From assembly GCA_964510205.1 (NCBI GenBank), contig CAZEBW010000007.1, positions 18,222-82,221 on the forward strand: a DNA stretch of 64,000 nucleotides, in the 5' to 3' direction. The position numbers and the translations under genes were made by a program. The stretch comes from CAZEBW01 sp964510205 (GTDB lineage Bacteria; Chloroflexota; Anaerolineae; VGOG01). This document shows, in pieces, positions 63,859 through 64,000 of this stretch (position 1 is its first letter; every line of letters starts with the position of its first letter). Under the pieces are notes generated by a model. The model worked only from the letters and a program-made list of their open reading frames with translations. It did not search any database and was not told the DNA's origin.

Positions 63859-64000
63859 TGTCATTGCGAGGCGGCCATGGCGGGGCCCGCCATTCCTTCG
63901 GCTTCGCTCAGGACAAGTCTAAAGGGCAGAAACTACCGTTCATGCTGTCATTGCGAGGGCGCGGGGTTTGCGCCCGAAGCAATCTCCAATTTGCAAGGTG
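63859..64000. repeat. Dispersed TGTCATTGCGAG repeats at the window end
   Basis: 63859-63934 matches 932-983 with an inserted CCTTCGGCTTCGCTCAGGAC-type segment. A second, diverged copy starts at 63946 (TGTCATTGCGAGGGCG) and runs to the end with CCCGAAGCAATCTCC. No gene is seen. Confidence 0.75.

Overview
This window looks like a chromosomal segment of a Chloroflexota (Anaerolineae-like) bacterium, probably anaerobic or facultative. The inference rests on three things: secreted proteins with long Thr-Pro linkers and a YLPxxx(R/K)-type motif, a pyruvate:ferredoxin oxidoreductase operon, and a coenzyme-B12 acyl-CoA mutase operon with separate large and small subunits. I saw no rRNA, tRNA, CRISPR array or intact transposase. 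Taxonomy is inferred from gene content only.

Layout. 1-2.1 kb: the tail of a family 9 glycosyltransferase, a BldC/MerR-like mini-regulator and a metallo-beta-lactamase hydrolase. 2.1-10.6 kb (minus): thrC, fpg, then meaB, a B12-binding mutase subunit, an isobutyryl-type mutase large subunit, cobalamin adenosyltransferase, methylmalonyl-CoA epimerase and a methylmalonyl-type mutase large subunit. 10.8-14.9 kb (plus): a repetitive secreted protein and a double PH-domain membrane protein. 14.9-19.5 kb (minus): the por operon (gamma, a fused FAD/NADPH-FeS protein, alpha, beta). 19.7-25.9 kb (minus): two tiny paralogous membrane proteins, phosphate butyryltransferase, secA, prs and an acetyltransferase. 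26.1-30.2 kb (plus): a bifunctional-nuclease-family protein, dnaB, a DnaD-like protein and a double-AAA+ DnaC-like loader. 30.2-37.2 kb (minus): two two-component systems flanking two more BldC-like mini-regulators. 37.4-41.3 kb: acetyltransferase, asnS and a CrtI-like FAD oxidoreductase. 41.2-60.2 kb: a large surface polysaccharide cluster with glycosyltransferases, flippase, polyprenyl-phosphate sugar transferase, O-antigen ligase, two duplicated glycoside hydrolases and a sulfatase-like hydrolase. 60.4-64 kb: a C25 (gingipain-like) lipoprotein and a Thr-Pro-rich anchored surface protein, ending in a dispersed repeat.

Metabolic reading. The mutase operon carries two large subunits but one B12 subunit. 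The residues that set acyl-CoA specificity differ between them: Phe/Gln as in isobutyryl-CoA mutase, against Tyr/Arg as in methylmalonyl-CoA mutase. Phosphate butyryltransferase and the por operon lie close by, so the region suits interconversion of C3-C4 acyl-CoAs and pyruvate oxidation coupled to ferredoxin and possibly NADPH.

Genome dynamics. The window is unusually rich in short dispersed repeats. Some sit in gene junctions as hairpins or as elements flanked by target-site-like direct repeats (24.1, 37.2 and 39.6 kb). Others have entered conserved genes in frame (mutase, por FAD protein, DnaC-like protein, ends of fpg and meaB). A 14-bp motif is shared exactly between the promoter of the epimerase gene and that of a BldC-like regulator, suggesting a local regulatory circuit.
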